From Xanthomonas sp. CFBP 8443 (GTDB taxonomy: Bacteria; Pseudomonadota; Gammaproteobacteria; Xanthomonadales; Xanthomonadaceae): 64,000 nt of DNA. Numbering within the stretch: the stretch's first letter is position 1; each line of letters begins with the position of its first letter. Under the pieces are notes generated by a model that had not been told where the DNA came from, made no database searches, and saw only the letters and a list, made by a program, of their open reading frames with translations. The DNA is taken from assembly GCF_025666195.1 (NCBI RefSeq), contig NZ_CP102592.1, forward strand, positions 2,232,001-2,296,000, written 5' to 3'. The position numbers were made by a program, and so were the translations under genes. This document shows positions 36,894 through 46,995 of the stretch, one piece after another.

Positions 36894-39788
36894 ATGCACA
36901 ACTCGAACCGACCCATCCGCCTGGCACTGAAGCCGCTGCCGCGCCTGCTGGCCCTGTCGCTGGCGGTGCTCGCCGCCGGCGCCCACGCGCAGGAAGTGAA
37001 GAAGGACGCCGACGGCGTCACCGTGCGTCCCAGCGCCAAGGGCGCCGCGCCGGTGCGCCTGCAGGTGGTGGACAGCGGCATCATCCGCGTCAGCGCCGAT
37101 CCGGACGGCGACTTCAAGCGCACCCCGAGCCTGATGCGGGTGCCGGTGCAGGGCGATACCGCGTTCCAGCTGGACGAGCAGGGCGGCACGGTGCGGGTCA
37201 AGACCGCCAAGGTCACCGCGCAGGTGTCCGCCGTCGACGGCCACGTCAGCTTCGCCGATGCCAGCGGCAAGCCGCTGCTGGCGGAAGTGGCGGGCGGGCG
37301 CAGCTTCGCGCCGCTGAAGGTGGAGGGCAAGTCCTACCTGAGCACGCGCCAGCGCTTCGCCTCGCCCGACGACGAGGCCTTCTACGGCTTCGGCCAGCAC
37401 CAGCAGGGCTGGATGAACCAGAAAGGCCGCAACGTCGAGCTGCTGCAGAGCAATATCGACCTGGCGGTGCCGTACCTGGTGTCCAGCCGCAACTACGGCA
37501 TCCTGTGGGACAACAATTCGATCACCCGCATGGGCGACCCGCGCGGCCTGCAGCCGCTGCCGGCGTCGCTGAAGCTGTACGACGCCAAGGGCAAGCCGGG
37601 CGCGCTGACCGCGCGCTATTCGGTCAACGGCAAGCAGGTGCTGGAACGCCGCGAAAAAGAGCTCAACTACCAGTACCTGAAGGACCTGGGCAAGTTCCCG
37701 AAGAAGGCCAAGCCCAGCGACAAGAGCCGCATGCAGGTCACCTGGGAAGGCGAGATCGAAGCCAGGAGCGGCGGCGAGCACAGCTTCTCGCTGTACGCCA
37801 GCGAATACGCCAAGCTGTACGTGGACGGCAAGCTGGTGGTCGACCGCTGGCGCCAGAACTGGAACCCGTGGCACAACGAATTCACCCTCGCGCTGCAGCC
37901 GGGCCAGCGCCACAAGGTCAAGGTCGAATGGGACCTGATCGACCCCAGCTACATCGCGCTGCTGCACCGCGACCCGTTGCCGGCGGCCGAAGCCAAGGAC
38001 CTGTCGCTGTGGTCCGAGGCCGGGCAGATGATCGACTACTACTTCGTCGCCGGCGCCGACGCCGATCAGGTCATCGCCGGCTACCGCGAACTGACCGGCA
38101 AGGCGGTGCTGTTGCCGAAGTGGGCCTACGGTTTCTGGCAGAGCCGCGAGCGCTACAAGAGCCAGGACGAACTGGTCGGCGCGCTGGCCGAGTACCGCAA
38201 GCGCAAGCTGCCGATCGACAACATCGTGCTCGACTGGTCGTACTGGCCGGAGAACGCGTGGGGTTCGCACGACTTCGACAAGACCCATTTCCCGGACCCG
38301 GACGGCATGGTCAAGTCGGTGCACGACATGCACGCGCAGATCATGATCTCGATCTGGCCCAAGTTCTATCCGACCACCGCCAACTACAAGGAACTCGATG
38401 CCGCCGGGCACATGTACAAGCGCAACGTCGAGGTCGGCGAGCTGGACTGGATCGGCAAGGGCTACAAGAACTCGTTCTACGACCCGTACTCGGCCGACGC
38501 GCAGGCGATCTACTGGCGGCAGATCAACGACAAGCTCAACAGCAAGGGCTTCGACGCGTGGTGGATGGACGCCGACGAGCCGGACGTGCATTCCAACCTG
38601 GACATCGGCGAGCGCAAGGCGCGCACCACGCCGACCGCGCTGGGGCCGTCCACCGAGTTCTTCAATTCCTACCCGTTGCCGCATACCCATGGCGTCTACG
38701 AGGGCGACCGCGCCGCCGACGGCAAGCGCGTGTTCATCCTCTCGCGCAAGGGCTATGCCGGCACCCAGCGCAACGCGGTGGCGGTGTGGAGCGGCGACAT
38801 CGTCTCGCGCTGGGACGACATGCGCGACCAGATCTCCGCCGGCGTCAACGTCTCCATGTCGGGCCTGCCGAACTGGACCTTCGACATCGGCGGCTTCGCG
38901 GTGGAGAAGCGCTATGAGGACCAGGAGCCGGCGCACCAGGCGGAATGGCGCGAACTCAACACGCGCTGGTTCCAGTTCGGCGCGTTCGTGCCGCTGTTCC
39001 GCTCGCACGGCCAGTTCCCGTTCCGCGAGATCTGGAACATCGCCCCGGAAGGCACGCCGTACTACGCGAGCATGGCGTACTACAGCCGCCTGCGCTATGC
39101 GTTGCTGCCGTACATCTACACGCTGGCCGGCGACACCTACCATCGCGACGGCAGCATGATGCGCGGCCTGCCGATGGATTTCCCCAACGATCCCAAGGTC
39201 GCCGACATCAACGACCAGTACCTGTTCGGGCCGGCGTTCCTGGTCGCGCCGGTGACCCGCTTCGGCGCCACCTCGCGCCAGGTCTACCTGCCGGCCGGTA
39301 CCTCGTGGATCGACTTCAACAGCGGCAAGCGCTACGAAGGCGGCCAGCGCATCGATGCCGCCGCGCCGCTGCAGCGCATGCCGCTGTTCGTGCGCGCCGG
39401 TTCCATCGTGCCCACCACCACCGTGCAGCAATACGTGGACGAGGTGCCGAACGCGCCGCTGACCGTGGTCGTCTACACCGGCGCCGACGGCCAGTTCTCG
39501 CTGTACGAGGACGACGGCAAGGGCTATGGCTACGAGAAGGGCGAGTTCAGCCGCATTCCGCTGAGCTGGAACCAGGCCAAGGGCGTACTGACCATCGGCG
39601 CGCGCCAGGGCAGCTGGCCGGGCATGCAGGCCAAGCGCACCATCAACGTGCGCTTCGTCGACGGCGTGCGCGAGGAGACCGGCGCGCTGGAGCCCAAGGC
39701 CGATGCCAGCGTGCAGTACAGCGGCAAGAGCCTGAGCGTGGCGCGCAAGGCGGCGAAGGGCGCCAAGCGCAAGGGCAAGGCGAAGTGA
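36894..39788 (+). CDS. GH31 alpha-xylosidase with PA14 domain
   Basis: 964 residues from the ATG at 36894, preceded by AGAGGGAGTG. Signal peptide ends AAGAHAQ. An N-terminal beta sandwich is interrupted by a PA14 insertion (about residues 280-365: RMQVTWEGEIEARSGGEHSF ... LYVDGKLVVDRWRQNW), then the catalytic barrel. The nucleophile is Asp559 in WWMDADEPD and the probable acid/base Asp635 in VWSGDIVSRWDD. A basic C-terminal tail (RKAAKGAKRKGKAK) closes it. The PA14 insertion is the feature of xyloglucan-oligosaccharide alpha-xylosidases such as Cellvibrio Xyl31A, where it helps hold longer oligosaccharides. It releases the non-reducing-end xylose that XylA and XylB can use. Confidence 0.93.
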   Translation: MHNSNRPIRLALKPLPRLLALSLAVLAAGAHAQEVKKDADGVTVRPSAKGAAPVRLQVVDSGIIRVSADPDGDFKRTPSLMRVPVQGDTAFQLDEQGGTVRVKTAKVTAQVSAVDGHVSFADASGKPLLAEVAGGRSFAPLKVEGKSYLSTRQRFASPDDEAFYGFGQHQQGWMNQKGRNVELLQSNIDLAVPYLVSSRNYGILWDNNSITRMGDPRGLQPLPASLKLYDAKGKPGALTARYSVNGKQVLERREKELNYQYLKDLGKFPKKAKPSDKSRMQVTWEGEIEARSGGEHSFSLYASEYAKLYVDGKLVVDRWRQNWNPWHNEFTLALQPGQRHKVKVEWDLIDPSYIALLHRDPLPAAEAKDLSLWSEAGQMIDYYFVAGADADQVIAGYRELTGKAVLLPKWAYGFWQSRERYKSQDELVGALAEYRKRKLPIDNIVLDWSYWPENAWGSHDFDKTHFPDPDGMVKSVHDMHAQIMISIWPKFYPTTANYKELDAAGHMYKRNVEVGELDWIGKGYKNSFYDPYSADAQAIYWRQINDKLNSKGFDAWWMDADEPDVHSNLDIGERKARTTPTALGPSTEFFNSYPLPHTHGVYEGDRAADGKRVFILSRKGYAGTQRNAVAVWSGDIVSRWDDMRDQISAGVNVSMSGLPNWTFDIGGFAVEKRYEDQEPAHQAEWRELNTRWFQFGAFVPLFRSHGQFPFREIWNIAPEGTPYYASMAYYSRLRYALLPYIYTLAGDTYHRDGSMMRGLPMDFPNDPKVADINDQYLFGPAFLVAPVTRFGATSRQVYLPAGTSWIDFNSGKRYEGGQRIDAAAPLQRMPLFVRAGSIVPTTTVQQYVDEVPNAPLTVVVYTGADGQFSLYEDDGKGYGYEKGEFSRIPLSWNQAKGVLTIGARQGSWPGMQAKRTINVRFVDGVREETGALEPKADASVQYSGKSLSVARKAAKGAKRKGKAK

Positions 39789-39825
39789 TGCCCGCGGCGT
39801 ACGCCCATCCGCGCGGGGAGGCAGG

Positions 39826-42234
39826 ATGAGCATCGCGCTGACCCGCCGCGAACTGTGCAAGGCGATCGGCGCCGGCCTGGTGACCGGGCTGTCCGTGCCG
39901 GTCGCGGCCGGCGCAGCCGCGGCCGCCGAGCGCACACCGTCGGCGGCCGGGGACGCGGCCGCGACTGCGGCAGCGCCTGCCGATCCGGCCGCGCTGACCC
40001 TGTGGTACCCGCGCCCGGCCACGCAGTGGGTGGAGGCGCTGCCGGTCGGCAACGGCCGGCTCGGTGCGATGGTGTGGGGCGGCATCGCCCACGAACGCCT
40101 GCAGTTGAACGAAGACACGCTGTATGCGGGCCAGCCCTACGATGCGACCTCGCCGGAGGCGTTGGCGGCGTTGCCGCAGGTGCGCGCGTTGATCTTCGCC
40201 GGCCGCTACGCCGAGGCCGAGGCATTGGCCGACGCGAAGATGCTGTCGCGCCCGCGCAAGCAGATGCCGTACCAGCCGCTGGCCGACCTGCTGCTCGACT
40301 ACGACCGTGCCGACGGCATCGACGGCTATCGGCGCGAACTGGACCTGGACACGGCGTTGGCCAGCACCCGCTTCGCCTCCGGCGGCGCCACCCACCTGCG
40401 CGAGGTGTTCGTCTCGTCGACCGAGCAGTGCATCGTGGTGCGGCTGTCCTGCGACAAACCCGGCCGCATCTCGCTGCGCATCGGCATCGACAGTCCGCAG
40501 GCGGGCGAGGTCAGCGACGAGCAGGGCGCGCTGCTGTACGCCGGGCGCAATGCCGGATTCGCCGGCATCGAGGGCGGGCTGCGCTTTGCGTTGCGCGTGC
40601 TGCCGCAGGCCACTGGCGGCCAGACCCGCGTCGAGCGCGGGCGGATCCGCATCGAAGGCGCCGACGAGGTGGTGCTGCTGCTGACCGCGGCCACCAGCTA
40701 CCGCCGCTACGACGACGTCGGCGGCGATCCGCTCGCGCTCAGCGCCGCGCAGCTGCGCAAGGCGGCCGCATTGCCCTACGCGCAATTGCTGGAACGGCAC
40801 CTGGCCGCGCACCGGCGGCTGTTCCGCCGGGTCGCGATCGACCTGGGCAGCAGCGACGCCGCGCAGCTGCCCACCGACGAACGCGTGCAGCGCTTCGCCG
40901 ACGGCAACGATCCGGCGCTGGCCGCGCTCTACCACCAGTACGGCCGCTACCTGTTGATCAGCAGCTCGCGGCCGGGCAGCCAGCCGGCCAACCTGCAGGG
41001 CATCTGGAACGACCTGATGCAGCCGCCGTGGGAGAGCAAGTACACGATCAACATCAACACGCAGATGAACTACTGGCCCAGCGAAGCCAACGCCTTGCAC
41101 GAATGCGTGGAGCCGCTGGAATCCATGTTGTTCGATCTGGCAGAAACCGGTGCCCGCACCGCGCGGGCGATGTACGACGCGCCGGGCTGGGTGGTGCACA
41201 ACAACACCGACCTGTGGCGCCAGGCCGGACCGATCGACGGCGTGAAGTGGAGCCTGTGGCCGATGGGCGGGGTGTGGCTGCTGCAGCAGCTGTGGGACCG
41301 CTGGGACTACGGCCGCGACCGCGCCTACCTGCGACGCATCTATCCGCTGTTCAAGGGCGCGGCCGAGTTCTTCGTCGCCACCCTGGTGCGCGATCCGCAC
41401 ACCGGTGCGATGGTGACCAACCCGTCGCTGTCGCCGGAGAACCAGCATCCGTTCGGTGCCGCACTGTGCGCCGGCCCGGCGATGGATGCGCAATTGTTGC
41501 GCGATCTTTTTGCGCAGTGCATCAAAATGGGCGAGCTGCTGGGCGTGGATGCGGCCTTCGGCGCGCGCCTGGCCGAACTGCGCGCGCAGCTGCCGCCGGA
41601 CCGGATCGGCCGTGCCGGGCAGCTGCAGGAATGGCAGCAGGACTGGGACATGCAGGCCCCGGAAATCCACCATCGCCACGTCTCGCACCTGTATGCGCTG
41701 CATCCCTCCAGCCAGATCAATCTACGCGACACCCCGCAGCTGGCCGCCGCGGCGCGGCGCTCTTTGCAGATCCGCGGTGATAGCGCTACCGGCTGGGGCA
41801 TCGGTTGGCGCCTGAACCTGTGGGCGCGGTTGCACGACGGCGAGCACGCGCATCGTATTCTGGCGATGCTGCTGTCGCCCGAGCGCACCTACCCGAATCT
41901 GTTCGACGCGCATCCGCCGTTCCAGATCGACGGCAACTTCGGCGGCACTGCTGGCATCACCGAGATGCTGCTGCAGAGCTGGGGCGACAGCATCTGGCTG
42001 TTGCCGGCGCTGCCGCAGGCGTGGCCGCGCGGCGAGGTGCGCGGATTGCGCGTGCGCGGCGCGGCCGGTGTCGATCTGGCGTGGCGCGACGGTCGCCTGC
42101 AGCATGCGCGACTGAGCAGCGACCGCGGCGGGCACTACACTCTGGTCTACGGCGGGCAGACCCTGACCGCCGACCTTTCCCCTGGAGCGACGATGGAACT
42201 GGGTTTGCGCAACGATCGGCTGGTGCGGCAATGA
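39826..42234 (+). CDS. GH95 alpha-1,2-L-fucosidase
   Basis: 802 residues. The N-terminus has TRRELCK followed by a hydrophobic, Ala-rich segment, a possible Tat signal (Sec is the alternative). The catalytic region begins [30 protein letters not shown], continues with [11 protein letters not shown], and the (alpha/alpha)6 core has [28 protein letters not shown]-type sequence, here [18 protein letters not shown], with the key Asn pair. [13 protein letters not shown] and the C-terminal beta domain follow. It should remove L-fucose alpha-1,2-linked to galactose in fucosylated xyloglucan. Its stop overlaps the xylulokinase start (ATGA), so the two are translationally coupled. Confidence 0.92.
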   Translation: [802 protein letters not shown]

Positions 42235-43724
42235 GTCTGTACATCGGCCTGGACGTGGGCACGCAGAGCGTCAAGCTGCTGGCCTACGATGCGGACAGCC
42301 GGCGCGTGGTCGCCACGCACGGCCACGCGCTGGAACTGATCAGCCGCGACGACGGCACCCGCGAGCAGCAGGCGCAGTGGTGGATCGACGGCATCGTCGC
42401 CTGCTTCGCCGCGCTGAGCGCCGAGCAACGCGCGCAGGTGCGCGCGATTTCGGTGTCCGGCCAGCAGCACGGCTTCGTGCCGGTGGATGCACAAGGACAG
42501 GTGACCGCGCCGGTCAAGCTGTGGTGCGACACCAGCACCCAGCGCGAGTGCGAGGAGATCATGCAGGCCGCCGGCGGCGAACAGCGCTGCGTGGAACTGG
42601 CCGGCAACCCGATCCTGGCCGGCTACACCGCCTCCAAGCTGCCGTGGACGCGCAAGCACCGCAGCGAGGCCTACGCCAGCATGACCTCGGTGCTGCTGCC
42701 GCACGACTACGTCAATTTCTGGCTGACCGGCGAGCGCTACACCGAGTTCGGCGACGCCTCCGGCAGCGGCTGGCTGGACGTGCGCACCCGGCAATGGTCG
42801 GCGCCGCTGCTGCAGGCGATCGATCCGCAGCGCGACCTGGCCGCGGCGCTGCCGCCGCTGGTGCCGACCGAGACCACCTTCGCCCTGTCCGCGGCCGCGG
42901 CGCAGACCCTGGGGCTGCCGGGCGACGTGCGCGTGGCCACCGGCGGCGGCGACAACATGATGGCCGCGATCGGCACCGGCAACGTGGTGCCCGGGCGGCT
43001 GACGATGAGCCTGGGCACCTCCGGCACGCTGTTCGCGTACGCCGACCGGCCGGTGGTCGACGATGCCGCGCGCTGGGCCGCGTTCTGCTCGTCCAGCGGC
43101 GGCTGGCTGCCGTTGATCTGCACGATGAACTGCACCGTGGCCACCGAGACCATCTCGCGCCTGTTCGGGATCAAGACCGGGCAGGGCGAGGCCTTGCTCG
43201 ACGCCACCGCGCCTGGCGCCGGCGGACTGGTGCTGCTGCCGTTCTTCAACGGCGAGCGCACCCCGAACCTGCCGGCCGCGCGCGGCTGCATGACCGGCAT
43301 GGACCTGCACAACACCACCCCGGCGCATTTCTACCGCGCGGCGATGGAAGGCGCGACCTACAGCCTGCGCAACGGCTATGACGCCTTCGTCGATGCCGGG
43401 CTGGCGTTCGACTCGATCTACGTCACCGGCGGCGGCAGCAAGAGTGCAGGGTGGCGGCAACTCATCGCCGACCTGTTCGGCTTGCCGGTGCACGTGCCGG
43501 CGCAGGCCGAGGGCGCCGCGTTCGGCGCCGCGCTGCAGGCGCTGTGGGCCGACGGCCACGCGCAGGGCGACCGCGCCAGCCTGGCCGAGGTGGTGCTGCA
43601 GCACCAGCAGGACGAGGCCGCGCTGTCCGCGCAGCCGGATCCGCAACGCGGCGCGCAGTACCAGGCGCACTACCAGACCTTCCTGAAACACTTGCACGCC
43701 ATTGGCCCGCTCTACGCCGGCTGA
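42231..43724 (+). CDS. xylB: Xylulokinase
   Basis: 497 residues. MSLYIGLDVGTQSVKLLAYD is the N-terminal phosphate-binding motif of FGGY kinases. SVSGQQHGFVPVD carries the catalytic region, KLWCDTSTQRECEEI the substrate pocket, MSLGTSGTLFAYADRP and VTGGGSKSAGWRQLIADLF the ATP-binding motifs. It phosphorylates D-xylulose from XylA for the pentose phosphate pathway. It starts inside the end of the GH95 gene and is followed 39 bases later by xylA, an order of kinase before isomerase. Confidence 0.95.
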   Translation: MSLYIGLDVGTQSVKLLAYDADSRRVVATHGHALELISRDDGTREQQAQWWIDGIVACFAALSAEQRAQVRAISVSGQQHGFVPVDAQGQVTAPVKLWCDTSTQRECEEIMQAAGGEQRCVELAGNPILAGYTASKLPWTRKHRSEAYASMTSVLLPHDYVNFWLTGERYTEFGDASGSGWLDVRTRQWSAPLLQAIDPQRDLAAALPPLVPTETTFALSAAAAQTLGLPGDVRVATGGGDNMMAAIGTGNVVPGRLTMSLGTSGTLFAYADRPVVDDAARWAAFCSSSGGWLPLICTMNCTVATETISRLFGIKTGQGEALLDATAPGAGGLVLLPFFNGERTPNLPAARGCMTGMDLHNTTPAHFYRAAMEGATYSLRNGYDAFVDAGLAFDSIYVTGGGSKSAGWRQLIADLFGLPVHVPAQAEGAAFGAALQALWADGHAQGDRASLAEVVLQHQQDEAALSAQPDPQRGAQYQAHYQTFLKHLHAIGPLYAG

Positions 43725-43763
43725 CCCCCACTTTCCCCCGCAAACGCACACCAGGATTTCGTC

Positions 43764-45104
43764 ATGAGCAACTCCGTCTACATCGGCGCCAAGGAATACT
43801 TCCCGGGCATCGGCCGCATCGCGTTCGAAGGCAAGGCCTCGGACAACCCGCTGGCGTTCAAGGTCTACGATGCGACCAAGCGCATCGGCGACAAGACCAT
43901 GGCCGAGCACCTGCGCTTCGCGGTGGCGTACTGGCACAGCTTCTGCGGCAACGGCGCCGATCCGTTCGGGCCGGGCACGCGCGCCTATCCGTGGGACGCC
44001 GGCAGCGATGCGCTGGGCCGCGCCGAGGCCAAGGCCGATGCGGCGTTCGAGTTCTTCACCAAGCTCGGCGTGCCGTACTACTGCTTCCACGACATCGACC
44101 TGGCGCCGGACGCGGACGACGTCGGCCAGTACGAGAAGAACCTCGCGCACATGGTCGGCATCGCCAAGCAGCGCCAGGCCGACACCGGCATCAAGCTGCT
44201 TTGGGGCACCGCGAACCTGTTCTCGCACCCGCGTTACATGAACGGCGCGTCGACCAACCCGGACTTCAACGTGGTCGCGCGCGCGGCGGTGCAGGTCAAG
44301 GCCGCGCTCGACGCCACCGTCGAACTGGGCGGCGAGAACTACGTGTTCTGGGGCGGCCGCGAAGGCTATGCCAGCCTGCACAACACGCAGATGAAGCGCG
44401 AGCAGGACAATATGGCGCGCTTCCTCACCATCGCCCGCGACTACGGCCGCAGCATCGGCTTCACCGGCAATTTCCTGATCGAGCCCAAGCCGATGGAGCC
44501 GATGAAGCACCAGTACGACTTCGACAGCGCCACGGTGATCGGCTTCCTGCGCCAGCACGGGCTGGACCAGGACTTCAAGCTCAACATCGAGGCCAACCAC
44601 GCCACGCTGTCGGGCCACAGCTTCGAGCACGACCTGCAGGTGGCGTCCGATGCGGGCCTGCTGGGCAGCATCGACGCCAACCGCGGCAACCCGCAGAACG
44701 GCTGGGACACCGACCAGTTCCCGACCGACCTGTACGACACGGTGGGGGCGATGCTGGTGGTGCTGCGGCAGGGCGGGCTGGCGCCGGGCGGGCTGAACTT
44801 CGACGCCAAGGTGCGGCGCGAGTCGTCCGATCCGCAGGACCTGTTCCTGGCGCACATCGGCGGCATGGACGCGTTCGCGCGCGGGTTGGAGGTTGCCCAC
44901 GCGCTGCTGACGTCCTCGCCGCTGGAGCAGTGGCGCGCCGAGCGCTACAGCAGCTTCGACAGCGGCGCCGGCGCGGCGTTCGCGGCCGGCAGCAGCACGC
45001 TGGCAGACCTGGCGGCGCACGCGGCCAAGGCCGGCGCGCCCAAGCAGGTCAGCGGCCGCCAGGAAGCCTACGAGAACCTGATCAACCAGTACCTGATCCG
45101 CTGA
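43764..45104 (+). CDS. xylA: Xylose isomerase
   Basis: 446 residues, a class II xylose isomerase with the N-terminal extension. Catalytic His109 and Asp110 lie in [62 protein letters not shown] and [18 protein letters not shown] hold the two-metal site. It converts D-xylose to D-xylulose in the cytoplasm. Lies between xylB and the MFS transporter in the same run, so xylose freed by the alpha-xylosidase can be taken in and used directly. Confidence 0.97.
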   Translation: MSNSVYIGAKEYFPGIGRIAFEGKASDNPLAFKVYDATKRIGDKTMAEHLRFAVAYWHSFCGNGADPFGPGTRAYPWDAGSDALGRAEAKADAAFEFFTKLGVPYYCFHDIDLAPDADDVGQYEKNLAHMVGIAKQRQADTGIKLLWGTANLFSHPRYMNGASTNPDFNVVARAAVQVKAALDATVELGGENYVFWGGREGYASLHNTQMKREQDNMARFLTIARDYGRSIGFTGNFLIEPKPMEPMKHQYDFDSATVIGFLRQHGLDQDFKLNIEANHATLSGHSFEHDLQVASDAGLLGSIDANRGNPQNGWDTDQFPTDLYDTVGAMLVVLRQGGLAPGGLNFDAKVRRESSDPQDLFLAHIGGMDAFARGLEVAHALLTSSPLEQWRAERYSSFDSGAGAAFAAGSSTLADLAAHAAKAGAPKQVSGRQEAYENLINQYLIR

Positions 45105-45194
45105 TGCGCGACGGCCGGCGGTCGCGCGACCGCCGGCCGTGCCGTCTCTTCCCGCGATGGCCGTTCTCCTTTCTGCACGACACCAGGTGACTCA

Positions 45195-46625
45195 ATGTCC
45201 AGCGTATCCCTAGACCGCCACGCCGATGGCGCAGGCGAGAACACGCGTCTCATCATCCTCATCAGTTGCGTCGCCACCATCGGCGGGTTCCTGTTCGGCT
45301 TCGACAGCGGCGTGATCAACGGCACCGTCGACGGCCTCAAGCAGACCTTCCATTCCAGCGCCGCCGGCACCGGCTTCGAGGTCGCCTCGATGCTGCTGGG
45401 CTGCGCGTTCGGCGCGTTCTTCGCCGGCTGGCTGGCCGACCGCCTCGGCCGCCGCGCGGTGCTGATCATCTCCGCGGTGCTGTTCCTGCTGTCGGCGATC
45501 GGCGCCGGCGCCGCGCACAGCTCCCTGTTCTTCGTCTTCGCCCGGGTCATGGGCGGCTTCGCGGTCGGCGCAGCCAGCGTGATGTCGCCGGCGTACATCG
45601 CCGAGGTCGCGCCGGCGCGTTACCGCGGCCGGCTGGCCACGGTGCAGCAGATCGCCATCATCAGCGGCCTGTTCACCGCGTTCCTGAGCAACTACGTGCT
45701 GGTCAAGCTGGCCAGCGCCTCGACCGAGCCGCTGTGGCTGGGCCAGGCCGCGTGGCGCTGGATGTTCTGGATGCAGGCGTTCCCCTCGCTGGTGTTCCTG
45801 CTGCTGTTGCTGGCGATCCCGGAGAGCCCGCGCTACCTGGTGGTCAAGGGCCGCCGCGACGCCGCGCTGGTGGTGTTGACCAAGCTCTACGGCCCGCGCG
45901 AGGCGCAGGCCAAGCTGACCGAGATCTCCGCCTCGCTGGCGGCCGACCAGCACAAGCCGAAGCTGTCGGACCTGGTCAGCAAGGTCACCGGCAAGGTGCG
46001 TCCGATCGTGTGGATCGGCATCGGCCTGGCCACCTTCCAGCAACTGGTCGGCATCAACGTGGTGTTCTACTACGGTGCGGTGCTGTGGCAGGCGGTGGGT
46101 TTCTCCGAGAGCGATTCGCTGCTGATCAACGTGCTGTCCGGCGCGCTGAGCATCGGCGCCTGCCTGATCACGGTGATGCTGATCGACAAGATCGGGCGCA
46201 AACCGCTGCTGTGGGTCGGCTCGGCCGGCATGGCGGTGTCGCTGGCGCTGGTCACGCTGGCCTTCGCCAGCGCCTCGCTGGACGAAGCCGGCAAGCTGGC
46301 GATGTCGCCGGGCATGGGCCGGCTGGCGCTGATCGCGGCCAACGTCTACGTGATCTTCTTCAACATGTCCTGGGGCCCGGTGATGTGGGTGATGCTGGGC
46401 GAGATGTTCCCCAACCAGATCCGCGGCTCCGGCCTGGCGGTGGCGGGCGCGGCGCAGTGGACCTCGAACTTCGCCATCACCGTGTCGTTCCCGATTCTGC
46501 TCGGCAGCATCGGCCTGGCTGGCGCCTACGGCATCTACACCGTGGCCGCGTTCATCTCGGTGTTCTTCGTGCTCAAGTATGTGTACGAGACCAAGGGTCG
46601 CGAGCTGGAGCAGATGCAGGGCTGA
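45195..46625 (+). CDS. MFS sugar porter, probable D-xylose:H+ symporter
   Basis: 476 residues with twelve hydrophobic segments. Sugar-porter signatures are seen: GGFLFGFDSGVINGTVDGL, LADRLGRRAVLI, RVMGGFAVGAASVMSPAYIAEVAPARYRG, IPESPRYLVVKGR, FQQLVGINVVFYYGAVLW and the C-terminal YVYETKGRELEQM. This matches XylE/GalP-type porters. Being last gene in the run after xylA, it probably brings in xylose; glucose or galactose are alternatives. 90 bases follow xylA; a strong bidirectional terminator lies at 46764. Confidence 0.92.
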   Translation: MSSVSLDRHADGAGENTRLIILISCVATIGGFLFGFDSGVINGTVDGLKQTFHSSAAGTGFEVASMLLGCAFGAFFAGWLADRLGRRAVLIISAVLFLLSAIGAGAAHSSLFFVFARVMGGFAVGAASVMSPAYIAEVAPARYRGRLATVQQIAIISGLFTAFLSNYVLVKLASASTEPLWLGQAAWRWMFWMQAFPSLVFLLLLLAIPESPRYLVVKGRRDAALVVLTKLYGPREAQAKLTEISASLAADQHKPKLSDLVSKVTGKVRPIVWIGIGLATFQQLVGINVVFYYGAVLWQAVGFSESDSLLINVLSGALSIGACLITVMLIDKIGRKPLLWVGSAGMAVSLALVTLAFASASLDEAGKLAMSPGMGRLALIAANVYVIFFNMSWGPVMWVMLGEMFPNQIRGSGLAVAGAAQWTSNFAITVSFPILLGSIGLAGAYGIYTVAAFISVFFVLKYVYETKGRELEQMQG

Positions 46626-46763
46626 GTCCGCGCCGGCGCGGCCCAGGCCGCGCCGGTGCCGGGCGAAACGGCCGCCGGTGGGGCGGATCGCGGCCACGGC
46701 CGGTTTCGCAGCGCGCGGTGCCTCGCTCAGTGCGGGGCGCCGCCTCGGCCGGCCCCACAACGC

Positions 46764-46789
46764 AAAAGCCCCGCAGATGCGGGGCTTTT
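46764..46789. terminator. Bidirectional terminator between the sugar porter and tRNA-Glu
   Basis: AAAAGCCCCGC (46764-46774), loop, GCGGGGCTTTT (46779-46789). Runs of A and T on both sides let it end the plus-strand xyloglucan/xylose run and the minus-strand tRNA-Glu transcript. Confidence 0.9.
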
Positions 46790-46817
46790 GTGGTTTTCAC
46801 TGCAGGCGAGGCGGCGA

Positions 46818-46892
46818 TGGTGCTCCCTAGGGGGCTCGAACCCCTGTTTTAGCCTTGAGAGGGCCACGTCCTAACCATTAGACGAAGGGAGC
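46818..46892 (-). tRNA. tRNA-Glu (anticodon CTC)
   Basis: Minus strand: acceptor GCTCCCT pairs with AGGGAGC, D arm CTAATGGTTAGGA, anticodon arm TGGCC-CTCTCAA-GGCTA giving anticodon CTC, T arm with GGTTCGAGCCC, encoded CCA (46818-46820). 75 bases. It reads GAG, the favoured Glu codon in GC-rich genomes. Confidence 0.95.
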
Positions 46893-46995
46893 AGGTTGGT
46901 CGCATCGATTGCAGGGCGCTAGTATATGGGGCTAGCCGCCCGCCGGCAATCCCGCAACTCGATACGGAAGCGCCATCATCAACCCGCCAGTTCCT

